DNA of 64,000 nt from Rhodoglobus sp. GTDB lineage: Bacteria > Actinomycetota > Actinomycetes > Actinomycetales > Microbacteriaceae. The notes below the pieces were generated by a model. It was not told where the DNA came from, searched no databases, and was given only the letters and a program-made list of their open reading frames with translations. The position numbers were made by a program, and so were the translations under genes. Below are positions 17,790 through 25,835 of this stretch, piece by piece (positions within the stretch are counted from its first letter, which is position 1; each line of letters starts with the position of its first letter). The stretch covers positions 50,804 through 114,803 of the forward strand of contig JAODLY010000037.1 of NCBI GenBank assembly GCA_025464445.1, given 5' to 3'.

Positions 17790-18667
17790 AGGGGCTTGCC
17801 GCCCGTGACCGGCAGCACCGCGCCGGACACGTACGAGGCCTCCGGCGAGGCGAGGAAGACGTATGCGGGCGCGAGTTCGGCGGGCTGCCCGGCGCGGCCG
17901 AGCGGCGTGTCCTGCCCGAAGGTGGGGAGCTTGTCCGGCCAGCTCGTGGCCGGGATCAGTGGCGTCCAGATCGGGCCGGGCGCCACCGCGTTGACCCGGA
18001 TGCCGCGCTCACCAAGACCCTCGGCGAGCGCCTTCGTGAACGCCACGAGGGCCGCCTTCGTCATGGCGTAGTCGATGAGCCCCGGGGAAGGGTTGAACGC
18101 CTGGATCGACGACGACGTGATGATCGACGATCCCGGCGCCAGGTGGGGCAGCGCCGCACGCGTGATCCAGATCGTCGCATACAGGTTCGTTCTGAAGACC
18201 CTGTCGAACTCCTTCGTCGTGAGCTTCTCCAGGCCCTCCCTGTTCTGCTGGTACGCGGCGTTGAGCACGAGGATGTCCAGCCCGCCGAAGGCCTTTACGG
18301 TCGCGGCGACGAGCGAGTCGCAGTGCTCCTCGTCGGTGATGTCGCCGGGCAACCGCAATGCGCGGGTTCCCGCTCGCTCGATCCACCCGATGGTGTCGTC
18401 GGCGTCGTCTTCTTCCTCCGGCAGGTAGGAGATCGCGACATCTGCCCCCTCACGTGCGAACGCGATAGCTGTCGCGCGGCCGATGCCGGAGTCGCCGCCG
18501 GTGATGAGGGCTCGCTGGCCGGTGAGCCTACCGCTCCCGACGTAACTCTCCTCGCCGTGGTCGGGGCGGGGGATCGTGGCGCTCGTGAGGCCGGGTTGGT
18601 CCTGTTCCTGCCGCGGGAATCCCTTGGTGCGGTAGCGCGTGACGGGGTTGGGATCGAGGCGTGTCAT
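17786..18667 (-). CDS. SDR-family NAD(P)-dependent oxidoreductase, YghA type
   Basis: A 293-residue classical-type short-chain dehydrogenase with a 50-residue N-terminal arm (MTRLDPNPVTRYRTKGFPRQ then PGLTSATIPRPDHGEESYVG) typical of the YghA / general-stress subfamily. The cofactor motif is TGGDSGIGRA, the catalytic set is Ser in ITSSSIQ, Tyr in DYAMTK and Lys in the same motif, followed by NAVAPGPIWTPLIP. Two starts are possible: ATG 18667, with a GAAAG ribosome site, or ATG 18685. It is the first gene of the SDR / FAD-Rieske / topoisomerase IB operon. The substrate is unknown. Confidence 0.9.
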   Translation of the reverse strand: MTRLDPNPVTRYRTKGFPRQEQDQPGLTSATIPRPDHGEESYVGSGRLTGQRALITGGDSGIGRATAIAFAREGADVAISYLPEEEDDADDTIGWIERAGTRALRLPGDITDEEHCDSLVAATVKAFGGLDILVLNAAYQQNREGLEKLTTKEFDRVFRTNLYATIWITRAALPHLAPGSSIITSSSIQAFNPSPGLIDYAMTKAALVAFTKALAEGLGERGIRVNAVAPGPIWTPLIPATSWPDKLPTFGQDTPLGRAGQPAELAPAYVFLASPEASYVSGAVLPVTGGKPL

Positions 18668-18840
18668 ATCTTTCACGGTATGCATCCGCGCCGCGAGGGA
18701 ACAGGGGCTTGACCTGCGCGAAACATGACCCTAAGCCGCACGCCGCACCACGGGCGCGGGCCTGGCTTGGTACGCTACGGAGGGAAGAACATCATCCTCC
18801 TTGACCGAATGCAATGGCTTTGTGAATCACTGGAGGGCAT

Positions 18841-19197
18841 GTGGGATCTCTCGTTTACGGTTCGGCCTCGATCGAGCTGAAGTTCGAAGACAGGGTGCTC
18901 GCCCACCTGCAGGTGGTCATGAGCACCAAGCTGCGCCGCGGCGAGTCCTTCTTCTTCAGCTGGTTCGACGACCCGGCGGTGGGCGATGGGCGAAGCTCGC
19001 TGTGGATCGACCCCGCGATCCCGCTGTACTTCCGTTACGACGGCATCCAGCAGCCGGCGCTCAACAAGGCCTGGCTCGAGGAGATGGCGATCTCCGCCGG
19101 CAGCAACCAGGGACTGGTGCTGCTCGAGGAGCCGGGTGCCGACGGTCCCGTCCGCTCTGGGGACAACAGCGTCAAGCGCAAGAACGCCTCAAGCTAG
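18841..19197 (+). CDS. DUF7882-type small protein (often mislabelled ATP-dependent DNA ligase)
   Basis: A 118-residue protein typical of Microbacteriaceae: MGSLVYGSASIELKFEDRVL, then LRRGESFFFSW and SSLWIDPAIPLYFRYDG. It has no ligase motif (no KxDG, no nucleotidyltransferase fold), although homologues carry a ligase name in databases. A GGAGGG site 3 bases before the GTG supports the start. It has no signal peptide or transmembrane segment. Its end overlaps the convergent sugar kinase by 9 bases. Function unknown; its lineage restriction supports the taxonomic call. Confidence 0.8.
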   Translation: MGSLVYGSASIELKFEDRVLAHLQVVMSTKLRRGESFFFSWFDDPAVGDGRSSLWIDPAIPLYFRYDGIQQPALNKAWLEEMAISAGSNQGLVLLEEPGADGPVRSGDNSVKRKNASS

Positions 19198-20658
19198 GCG
19201 CTGCTTCGCGGCCAGGGCGTGGGCGATCTCGACGGTCGCCGGGTACAGCTGGAGGTAGAGCGCGTAGAGCTCGTCGTAGCCGGCGGTGAGTGCGATTCGG
19301 GGTCGGATGACGCGCTCGACCGGGTTCCACGCGTCGATCCGCACGTCGGCGATCGCCGTGGCGGCAAGGTATGCCGCGCCGAAGCTCGCGCCGACGGTAA
19401 CCCGGTTCACTGTTTGATCGAGCCCTGTGACGTCGGACACGATCTGGGTCCAGAGGTCGCCCTGGGTGCCGCCGCCAACGGCGACGATGCGGTCGACCGC
19501 ACCGCCGGCGCGACGGATGGCCTCGACGTTGTGCCGCACGCCCAGGGCTGTGGCTTCGAGGGCTGCGCGATAGAGGTCGCCGCGGGTGTGGGAGATAGTG
19601 AGCCCGACGATGATGCCGCGGGCGTCGGGGTCGGCGATGGGTGTGCGTTCGCCCGCAAAGTAGGGGAGCATGAGCAGCCCGTTCGCGCCGGGCGGGCTCG
19701 CCGCGGCCTCCGCGAGCAACTCGGGGTATGAGGGCGAGCCGAACAGTTCGCGAAGCCAGCCGGTGATCGCGCCGGAAGTGGCCATGCCGGCGGCGAGGTT
19801 GCGGGTGCCCTCGAAGGCACCGACGGTTCCCCACAGTTCGGGGATGGAGATCCGCTCGGCGATGGTGTTGACCAGGAACATCGTGGTGCCGTACATGAGC
19901 ATGAGGTCGCCGGGATTCTGGGCGCCGACGCTGACCGCCTCCGTCCAGGCGTCGATAGTGCCTGAGACCACCGGGATGCCCGTGGGCAACCCCGTCACGG
20001 CTGAGGCTGCAGCCGTGACTTCGCCCACGACCGTGTCGGCCCACACCAGTCGGGGAAGCTCGATGGCGCCAACGATCGGGGTCGCCCACGGCTCGTACCA
20101 GGCCTGCGCGATGGTGTCGTAGAGCGGCGTGCACTGGCTCGCGGACTGGTGGTCGAGCACGTACTCGCCGCTGAGGTTGAATGCCAGCCAGGAGGCGGGC
20201 ATGAACAGCCGCCGCGCCGCGGCGAAGACCTCGGGTTCGTTTTCAGCGATCCAGGCGATCTTCGGCCCCGCCGCCTGGGTGGAGAGGGCCGATCCACAGC
20301 GGTCGAGCACTTCGGCAGCCCCGAGCTCTTTCGCCAGCCGCGCGATCTGGGCGGTAGCACGGGTGTCGACCCCGTACAGGATGGCCGGGCGCAGCGGGCT
20401 GCCAGCGGCATCCGTCACGGCAACGCACGGGCCCATGCCGCTGACCCCCACGGCGAGCACCGTGTGGTCGCCCACGAGTTCGCGGCTGATCGAGACGAAC
20501 TCGTCCCACCACACTTCGGTGGGCATCTCGACCCAGCCGGGGTGGGGGCGGGACACCTCGTGCCCGCGCACGGCGCTCGCCAGCACGGTTCCGTCGAGGG
20601 TCACGAGCACCCCCTTGGTGCTCGAGGTGCCGACATCGACGCCGAGCACGACATCCAT
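19189..20658 (-). CDS. FGGY-family carbohydrate kinase
   Basis: Phosphorylates a sugar, most likely the ketose made by the isomerase encoded just upstream. The 489-residue protein has the actin-like ATPase fold: phosphate-1 motif GVDVGTSSTKGVLV at the start, SGTIDAWTEAV in the hinge region, and the FGGY C-terminal signature region GLTISHTRGDLYRAALEA with AVGGGTQGDLW as the adenosine motif. The ATG overlaps the stop of the isomerase (TGATG), so the two are translationally coupled. Closest families are xylulokinase and related pentulose/hexulose kinases; the substrate is not certain. Confidence 0.9.
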   Translation of the reverse strand: MDVVLGVDVGTSSTKGVLVTLDGTVLASAVRGHEVSRPHPGWVEMPTEVWWDEFVSISRELVGDHTVLAVGVSGMGPCVAVTDAAGSPLRPAILYGVDTRATAQIARLAKELGAAEVLDRCGSALSTQAAGPKIAWIAENEPEVFAAARRLFMPASWLAFNLSGEYVLDHQSASQCTPLYDTIAQAWYEPWATPIVGAIELPRLVWADTVVGEVTAAASAVTGLPTGIPVVSGTIDAWTEAVSVGAQNPGDLMLMYGTTMFLVNTIAERISIPELWGTVGAFEGTRNLAAGMATSGAITGWLRELFGSPSYPELLAEAAASPPGANGLLMLPYFAGERTPIADPDARGIIVGLTISHTRGDLYRAALEATALGVRHNVEAIRRAGGAVDRIVAVGGGTQGDLWTQIVSDVTGLDQTVNRVTVGASFGAAYLAATAIADVRIDAWNPVERVIRPRIALTAGYDELYALYLQLYPATVEIAHALAAKQRLA

Positions 20659-22295
20659 CAGGCGTTGACCGTGCCCATCAGGTGCACCTTGACGCCGAGC
20701 GCCTCGAACGCCGCCGCCTTGGCGATGAGCGCCCGGTCGGCGGTTGCGGCGTCGGGTGCGTAGACCAGTTGGGCGTGGTTTGCCTTGTGGCGGGCCATGA
20801 ACTGGTCACGGTTGACGCCGGACAGCACGGCGTGCATTATCGGCCACTCCGGGTTTGTGGCCTGCCAGCGGCGCTCGGTCTCCTCGGCGGGCAGGTCGAC
20901 CGCCTGGCCGCGGCCGATGTCCAGGTGCAGTTCCCCGTGCTCGATGTAGACCCGCGACCACACGATCTCCCCGGCCTTCGAGACGCCCTTGATCGTGGAT
21001 CCACCCAGGGGGAAGTACATCGGGTTCTGCCGCCAACCCTGCGCGCCGGCGTAGCCGTCGGCGAAATGCGAGGGCGGCACGGATCCTGAGATCTCGAACA
21101 CCCACACGAACTGCCCGTCGTAGTCCTCGCCCCAGCGCACATCATGCAGGGTCGTCGCCGGGTCGAGGCCCATCGCCGACCACACCCGGTTGGTGACGAG
21201 CGCGTCGATGGCGACGCCCTCATCCGCCTCATTCGCCAGCGGGAACGCCTTGCCCTCCCACAGCACCCGCGAACCGTCGCGGCTGGTCACCGGCGGCCGC
21301 TCCACGTTGTTGATGATGCCCTCTGCGAGGTCGGATGCCGGGCAGATGTCCTTGAGACCCTGCTGGTACTGGATGCCGACGGCATCCAGCCCGTAGTCGT
21401 CGGCAATGCGCAGCAGCGAGATGTACATCTTCGCCTGCAGCAGCACCTGGTTCTTCGTCAGCTCTGTGGCCTCGTCGGTGCCGTAGTCGAACGTCATGCC
21501 GTGGTCGGTCAGCCAGGACACTACGGCCTCGGCCTCCGCGTCCGGTGTCCTGAGCATCTCGGCCCACAGCGCGGACTGCGAGAGACGCTCCTTGTAGATG
21601 CCGAGCGGGTTCATGAGCTCGTCGTCGATGATCGCGTTGTACATGCCCATGCAACCCTCGTCGAAAACGCCGAAGATCGCCTTGTCGGTCTTCAACTGCC
21701 CTGCGAGAGCCTCGCCGAGCGCCTTCTCGTCGCTTGCCGGCAACGTCGGCAGGTCACGCACGTGGCTCGCGTCGTGGGTGATCGTGCCGGATTCGACCCA
21801 CTGCTTCACGCCGTCCAGGAACCACGTGTCGGTGAAGTCCACGCTCCAGATCGTGGAGTACTGCTTGCCCATCTTCGTGAGACCACCGTTGAGTCCGAGC
21901 ATCCCGACAAGGCCCGGAGCACTGCCGGCGAAGTTCGCGACGGTCAGGATCGGGCCGGTGTGGGTGCGCAGCCCGGCCAGCACATGGTGGCTGTACTGCC
22001 ACACCGACTCTGCGACGATGAGCGGGGCATCCACCGGGATGTCCTTGAATACCTCGAGTCCCATGCGCTGCGAGCTGATGAACCCGTGCCCCGTCGCCGG
22101 GTCGATCGGGTTCGCGCGCCGGATGTTCCAGCCCAGGGCGCCGAATACCCGGGCGAGGTCGTCCTCCATCGCCTTCTGCACCGGCCATCCCGACTTGTTG
22201 GGCCCCTCGCGCAGGTCACCGCTGGAAACCAGGTATGCGGTCTTCGGCAATGCTGCCGGGCGGGTGGATGGGGCGGGGAGGGTGTAGGCGGCCAT
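20658..22295 (-). CDS. L-fucose/L-arabinose isomerase-family protein
   Basis: A 545-residue aldose-ketose isomerase-family enzyme. Recognisable family stretches are the N-terminal Rossmann-like domain (LIVAESVWQYSHHVLAG), FGVFDEGCMGMYNAI with the metal-site Glu, and the C-terminal beta-barrel with HGELHLDIGRG. Fucose isomerases convert L-fucose to L-fuculose with Mn2+. This protein belongs to the divergent actinobacterial branch, so the substrate could be another 6-deoxy or pentose sugar. ATG 22295 has an AAGGAG ribosome site. It is followed directly by an FGGY kinase and is divergent from a LacI regulator. Confidence 0.85.
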   Translation of the reverse strand: MAAYTLPAPSTRPAALPKTAYLVSSGDLREGPNKSGWPVQKAMEDDLARVFGALGWNIRRANPIDPATGHGFISSQRMGLEVFKDIPVDAPLIVAESVWQYSHHVLAGLRTHTGPILTVANFAGSAPGLVGMLGLNGGLTKMGKQYSTIWSVDFTDTWFLDGVKQWVESGTITHDASHVRDLPTLPASDEKALGEALAGQLKTDKAIFGVFDEGCMGMYNAIIDDELMNPLGIYKERLSQSALWAEMLRTPDAEAEAVVSWLTDHGMTFDYGTDEATELTKNQVLLQAKMYISLLRIADDYGLDAVGIQYQQGLKDICPASDLAEGIINNVERPPVTSRDGSRVLWEGKAFPLANEADEGVAIDALVTNRVWSAMGLDPATTLHDVRWGEDYDGQFVWVFEISGSVPPSHFADGYAGAQGWRQNPMYFPLGGSTIKGVSKAGEIVWSRVYIEHGELHLDIGRGQAVDLPAEETERRWQATNPEWPIMHAVLSGVNRDQFMARHKANHAQLVYAPDAATADRALIAKAAAFEALGVKVHLMGTVNA

Positions 22296-22330
22296 GGAAT
22301 CTCCTTCGATTGCTCCTGACAACTGTCTCA

Positions 22331-22342
22331 GAAATCGATTAC
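22331..22342. promoter_or_regulatory. LacI-type operator between the isomerase and lacI genes
   Basis: GAAATCGATTAC contains the palindrome AATCGATT (22333-22340). It lies inside overlapping divergent promoters. On the forward strand CTGACA (22316-22321) precedes TACTCA (22340-22345) by 18 bases. On the reverse strand TTGATT is followed after 17 bases by GACAGT. The operator is therefore placed to repress both the isomerase-kinase operon and the regulator itself. The same motif recurs at 40248, 40316 and 41392. Confidence 0.55.
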
Positions 22343-22377
22343 TCAATCAAGCTGCGCTCGCGGATAAGCTGGCCGGA

Positions 22378-23382
22378 ATGGTCAAGATCAAGGATGTCGC
22401 CGCCGAGGCCGGCGTATCGGTCGCCACCGTCTCCCGTGCGCTCAACGGGCATTCCACCGTCGACCCTGCGCTCGCGGCGCGCGTGACCGCCGCCGCGGAG
22501 AGGCTCGGCTACCGACCCAACGCCATCGCGCGCGGGCTTCGGCGCCAGAAGACCGATGTGCTCGCGCTCATCATCAGCGACGTGTCCAACCCGTTCTATA
22601 CGGCGGTGGCACGAGGCGTCGAGGATGTCGCCCAGGCCAACGGCTATTCGGTGCTGTTGTGCAATGCGGACGAGGATGCCGAGAAGGAGGCGCGGTATCT
22701 CCGCGTCGCCGAGGTCGAGCAGGTCGCGGGGGTGATCCTGTCACCGCACAATGCCGCGACCGACGTATCCCGGTTGCGATCCTCCGGTGTTCCGCTCGTC
22801 GTGGTCGACCGGCCGCTCACCGACCCGGTGGACTCCGTCATGGTGCGGTCGATCGACGGGGCGCGCGCAGCAACCCGCCACCTCCTCGACGAGGGCTGGC
22901 TGCGTCCTGCCTGCATCACCGGCCCAGCGGACGCGGCGACCGCCCTCGACCGGCTCGCGGGATATCGGCTCGGTCTCGCGGATGGGAACGTCTCCCGCGA
23001 GCAGTTCGTCCACGCGCGGTTCAGCCAGGAGGGTGGTTTGGCGGCGACGACCGAACTCCTCGATGGCGACGACGCCCCGGACTCGTTCATGGTGGGCAAT
23101 GCGCAGATGGCGCTCGGCGTGATCGCGGAACTCAAGCGTCGTGGGATCAGGATCGGGTACGACGCCGGCATCGTGACGTTCGACGACGCGCCGTGGGCGC
23201 CGTACATCGACCCACCGATCACGGTGGTCGCCCAGCCCGCCTATGAGATCGGAACGCGCGCGGCCGGGCTGCTGCTCGACCGCATCGGCGGTGCTGAGCG
23301 TGGCGGGGCGAGGGAGGTCGTGCTGTCCGCGGAACTTCTGGTCCGGGAGAGTTCGCGCCGCACAGCATCACCACATCATTGA
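22378..23382 (+). CDS. LacI-family transcriptional regulator (isomerase/kinase locus)
   Basis: A 334-residue repressor. The N-terminal HTH is canonical (VKIKDVAAEAGVSVATVSRA, then LN hinge contact and RLGYRPNAIARGLRRQKT), followed by a periplasmic-binding-protein-like effector domain (LALIISDVSNPFY to the C-terminus). ATG 22378 gives a standard LacI start; the open frame upstream is not coding. The gene is divergent from the isomerase, and an AATCGATT palindrome lies between them. It probably senses the sugar or an early intermediate and controls the isomerase-kinase operon. Confidence 0.93.
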   Translation: MVKIKDVAAEAGVSVATVSRALNGHSTVDPALAARVTAAAERLGYRPNAIARGLRRQKTDVLALIISDVSNPFYTAVARGVEDVAQANGYSVLLCNADEDAEKEARYLRVAEVEQVAGVILSPHNAATDVSRLRSSGVPLVVVDRPLTDPVDSVMVRSIDGARAATRHLLDEGWLRPACITGPADAATALDRLAGYRLGLADGNVSREQFVHARFSQEGGLAATTELLDGDDAPDSFMVGNAQMALGVIAELKRRGIRIGYDAGIVTFDDAPWAPYIDPPITVVAQPAYEIGTRAAGLLLDRIGGAERGGAREVVLSAELLVRESSRRTASPHH

Positions 23383-23407
23383 CAAGAAATCGCAAGTAAT
23401 CGAAGAT
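23379..23407 (+). promoter_or_regulatory. promoter of the deoR-type gene, probably leaderless transcript
   Basis: A consensus -35 hexamer TTGACA (23379-23384), starting within the last codons of the preceding lacI gene, is followed after 17 bases by GAAGAT (23402-23407). The GTG start at 23414 lies about where transcription would begin, so the message may be leaderless; no ribosome site is visible. The -10 match is weak. Confidence 0.35.
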
Positions 23408-23413
23408 CACAGG

Positions 23414-24211
23414 GTGCCCGAACCCACAGTCTCCCCTCCTGCCGCCGCGCGTCGCGCGCAGATCCTGTCGATGATCGAACAGCGGGGGTTCGCAAAAGTC
23501 GCCCAGCTGAGCCGGCACTTCCACGTCTCCGGGGTAACTGTGCGCGCCGATCTGGACGCCCTGGCCGAGAGTCATGCCATCCAACGGGTCCACGGCGGTG
23601 CCGTGGCTGGGCTCCGCTCGGCGGGCCTGGAGCTGGCGTTCGAGCAGTCGCTCATGACCTCGTCGAACGAGAAGAGCCGCATCGGGCACGCTGCGGCGGC
23701 GCTCGTCGGCTCCAACCAGGCTGTGATCCTGGATGTCGGCACGACGACGACGGCCATTGCCCGTGCGCTCATCGCACGCGAGGAACTCGAGAATGTCGTG
23801 GTCATCACCAATGCCCTCAACATCGCGCTCGAGTTCGAGGCCTCGATCCCACGATTCACCGTCGTGGTCACTGGCGGAACGCTGCGACCGATGCAGCATT
23901 CACTCGTCGACCCCCTGGCCGATGCCGTGCTCGATCGGATCCGTGCCGACATCGCCTTCGTCGGGTGCAACGGGATAGATGCCGCCGCCGGGGTCACGAA
24001 CGTGAACCTGCCGGAAGCAGACATGAAGCGGCGCATGCTCGCGACCGCGGCCAGGGCCGTGGTGGTGGCGGACAGCTCGAAACTCGGCATCATCCAGCTG
24101 AGCCGCGTGGTGCCCCTCGCTGACATCGACACCCTCGTGACGGGATCCGAGGCCAGCAAGGAGCGCCTGGAGCAATTCCGCAGCGCGGGGCTCGAGGTGC
24201 TGACCGCCTAG
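23414..24211 (+). CDS. DeoR-family transcriptional regulator
   Basis: A 265-residue regulator with an N-terminal DeoR winged HTH (RRAQILSMIEQRGFAKVAQL and HVSGVTVRADLDAL) and a C-terminal DeoRC sugar-phosphate sensing domain (DVGTTTTAIARAL, VVVTGGTLRPMQHS, ADIAFVGCNGID, VVVADSSKLG). DeoR proteins of this type respond to phosphorylated sugars. It is convergent with the class II aldolase, overlapping by 4 bases, and sits between the two halves of the first sugar locus. The likely target is the transporter-kinase-aldolase operon starting at 30453, where a different palindrome is found. That link is inference. Confidence 0.9.
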   Translation: MPEPTVSPPAAARRAQILSMIEQRGFAKVAQLSRHFHVSGVTVRADLDALAESHAIQRVHGGAVAGLRSAGLELAFEQSLMTSSNEKSRIGHAAAALVGSNQAVILDVGTTTTAIARALIAREELENVVVITNALNIALEFEASIPRFTVVVTGGTLRPMQHSLVDPLADAVLDRIRADIAFVGCNGIDAAAGVTNVNLPEADMKRRMLATAARAVVVADSSKLGIIQLSRVVPLADIDTLVTGSEASKERLEQFRSAGLEVLTA

Positions 24212-25170
24212 GCGACGCGGCCCGTGGAGCCGAACTCGCGCATCCGCCGGGCGACGATCCCGGACATGGCCTTCATGGTGACGCCGATCGCGACACTGGG
24301 CTCCACCTCGGTCGGATGGCCGGAGAGGAACTCGCGCAGTGCGGCCGTCCAGGTCAGGTGCGAGTCCGTTCCCTGGTTGATCTTGCGGATGCCCGACCCG
24401 ATGCCCTCCCGCTTCTGCTCGGTGTCGATGCCGTAGGACTCCGGGAGCACCCCTCCGAAGCGGTTGATCGTGACAACGGCCTCAGGCGGAATTGAGGAGC
24501 TCCCGTGCAGCACGAGGTAGGTCGATGGCAGCCTGTCTTTGATGTCGCGAATGAGCGAAATGCGCAGGGACTGCCCGCCCTGGTCGGTTGTGAACTTCAC
24601 CGAGCCGTGACTCGTTCCCACGGCTACGGCAAGGGCGTCGACGCCGGTGGCGTCGACGAACTCGGCGGCCTGCTTCGGGTCAGCGAAGACTATCTCCTCG
24701 ACAACTCCGGAGAGACCCGCCTCAGCACCGCCGATCGTGCCGAGTTCGCCCTCGACGCTGACTCCGCGGGAGTGCGCGAGCTCGACTACCGACCGGGTGA
24801 GCGCGACATTCTGCTCGTAGCTCGCGGGTTCGTCCGTCTCGGCATTGCGGCTCGCGTCGATCATCACGCTGGTGAAGCCATGTTCGATCGCCCGCGCGCA
24901 GTCGTCGTAGCTGCGACCGTGATCGAGGTGAAGTGTCACCTCGACGTCGGAGTAGCTCTGGACGACCTCACGCAGGCGGTCCCACCACCAACCCTCGTCG
25001 GCGTACGGGTGCATGCCGGCGATCGCCTGGACGATGACGGGGGAGCGCTCGGCGCGCGCCGCTTCGAGCACTGCGACCGCCTGATTGAGATCGGAGACGT
25101 TGAACGCGCCCACCGCGTAGCCGCCCTCCTCCGCGCGGGAGAGGGTGGTTGCGAGCGTGTTGAGTGGCAC
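24208..25170 (-). CDS. class II fructose-bisphosphate-aldolase-family protein
   Basis: A 320-residue zinc-dependent aldolase. The active-site segment HLDHGRSYDDC has catalytic Asp83 and zinc ligand His84; further ligands are the Glu of SVEGELGTIGG and the His residues of VGTSHGSVKF and LVLHGSSSIPP. The family includes fructose-, tagatose- and 5-deoxy-2-keto-gluconate-phosphate aldolases. In this operon a ketose-phosphate of the imported sugar is likely. The GTG start has GAAAGG upstream. It is the last gene of the operon running from 30453, 29 bases after the FucA-type aldolase gene. Confidence 0.88.
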   Translation of the reverse strand: MPLNTLATTLSRAEEGGYAVGAFNVSDLNQAVAVLEAARAERSPVIVQAIAGMHPYADEGWWWDRLREVVQSYSDVEVTLHLDHGRSYDDCARAIEHGFTSVMIDASRNAETDEPASYEQNVALTRSVVELAHSRGVSVEGELGTIGGAEAGLSGVVEEIVFADPKQAAEFVDATGVDALAVAVGTSHGSVKFTTDQGGQSLRISLIRDIKDRLPSTYLVLHGSSSIPPEAVVTINRFGGVLPESYGIDTEQKREGIGSGIRKINQGTDSHLTWTAALREFLSGHPTEVEPSVAIGVTMKAMSGIVARRMREFGSTGRVA

Positions 25171-25199
25171 TGGTGACCTTTCGAAAGTAGCGAGGGGGA

Positions 25200-25835
25200 T
25201 TAGAGCGAGGTCGTGATGCCGAGCTTCTCGAACTCGAGCAGTGCGGGCGATGTCGTGATCGACCGCGCGTGCAGCAGGACCTGTGCGGCGGACTCGACGG
25301 CCACGCTCGTCTTGAATGCGTCACGGAGGTTGTCGCCAACCGTGAGCAGGCCGTGATTCGCCCACACAACAGCGTTGAGGTCACCCATGACGTCGCACAT
25401 CGCGTCGCCGAAAGCCGTGTTGTTGCTCAGCGCGAACGGCATGATAGGCACGTCGCCCTTGGTGTAGATCACCATGTTGACGAGTGTTCCGGTGATTGGT
25501 TCGCCGATGACACCCCAGACGTTGGCGAAGATCGGCTCCGTGTGAACGATCGCCGTGACGTCGGGACGGCGACGGTAGACAGCGAGGTGAACGGTCACCT
25601 CGGAGGACGGTTCGTGCCTGCCTTCGATGACATTCGCATCCTCATCGACGAGCACGATGTCGTCGACGGTCATCTTGTCGTACTCGAGATCGGTGGGAGT
25701 GATCAGGAAACGGTTCTTCTGGTCGGGAACACGCAGGCTGATGTTGCCCTGCGTGTTGAAGTTCAGCCCATATTCCATCGAGCGGAGGCAGTACTCCAGG
25801 ATGTCCTGTTTGGCGGAACTCATGTCGAACGTCAT
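25200..25835 (-). CDS. class II aldolase/adducin-family protein (FucA-like) with an altered zinc ligand
   Basis: A 211-residue aldolase of the L-fuculose-/L-ribulose-phosphate type, expected to split a 1- or 5-phospho-ketose into DHAP and an aldehyde (or epimerise it). The phosphate loop GNISLRV, catalytic Glu79 (PSSEVTVHLAVYRRRPD), His98 and His161 (WANHGLL) are in place. The usual second His of the HxH zinc pair is replaced: the motif reads VHTEP, with Glu100. Glu can bind zinc, so activity is not excluded. The start overlaps the stop of the FGGY kinase in an ATGA junction. It supports a fucose- or rhamnose-like degradation route. Confidence 0.85.
   Translation of the reverse strand: MTFDMSSAKQDILEYCLRSMEYGLNFNTQGNISLRVPDQKNRFLITPTDLEYDKMTVDDIVLVDEDANVIEGRHEPSSEVTVHLAVYRRRPDVTAIVHTEPIFANVWGVIGEPITGTLVNMVIYTKGDVPIMPFALSNNTAFGDAMCDVMGDLNAVVWANHGLLTVGDNLRDAFKTSVAVESAAQVLLHARSITTSPALLEFEKLGITTSL

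Noticed and set aside
18841..19197. Annotation as ATP-dependent DNA ligase
   Set aside because: The 118-residue protein has no ligase motif; this is a known naming error for the DUF7882-type family. The real ligase is at 8977-11454.
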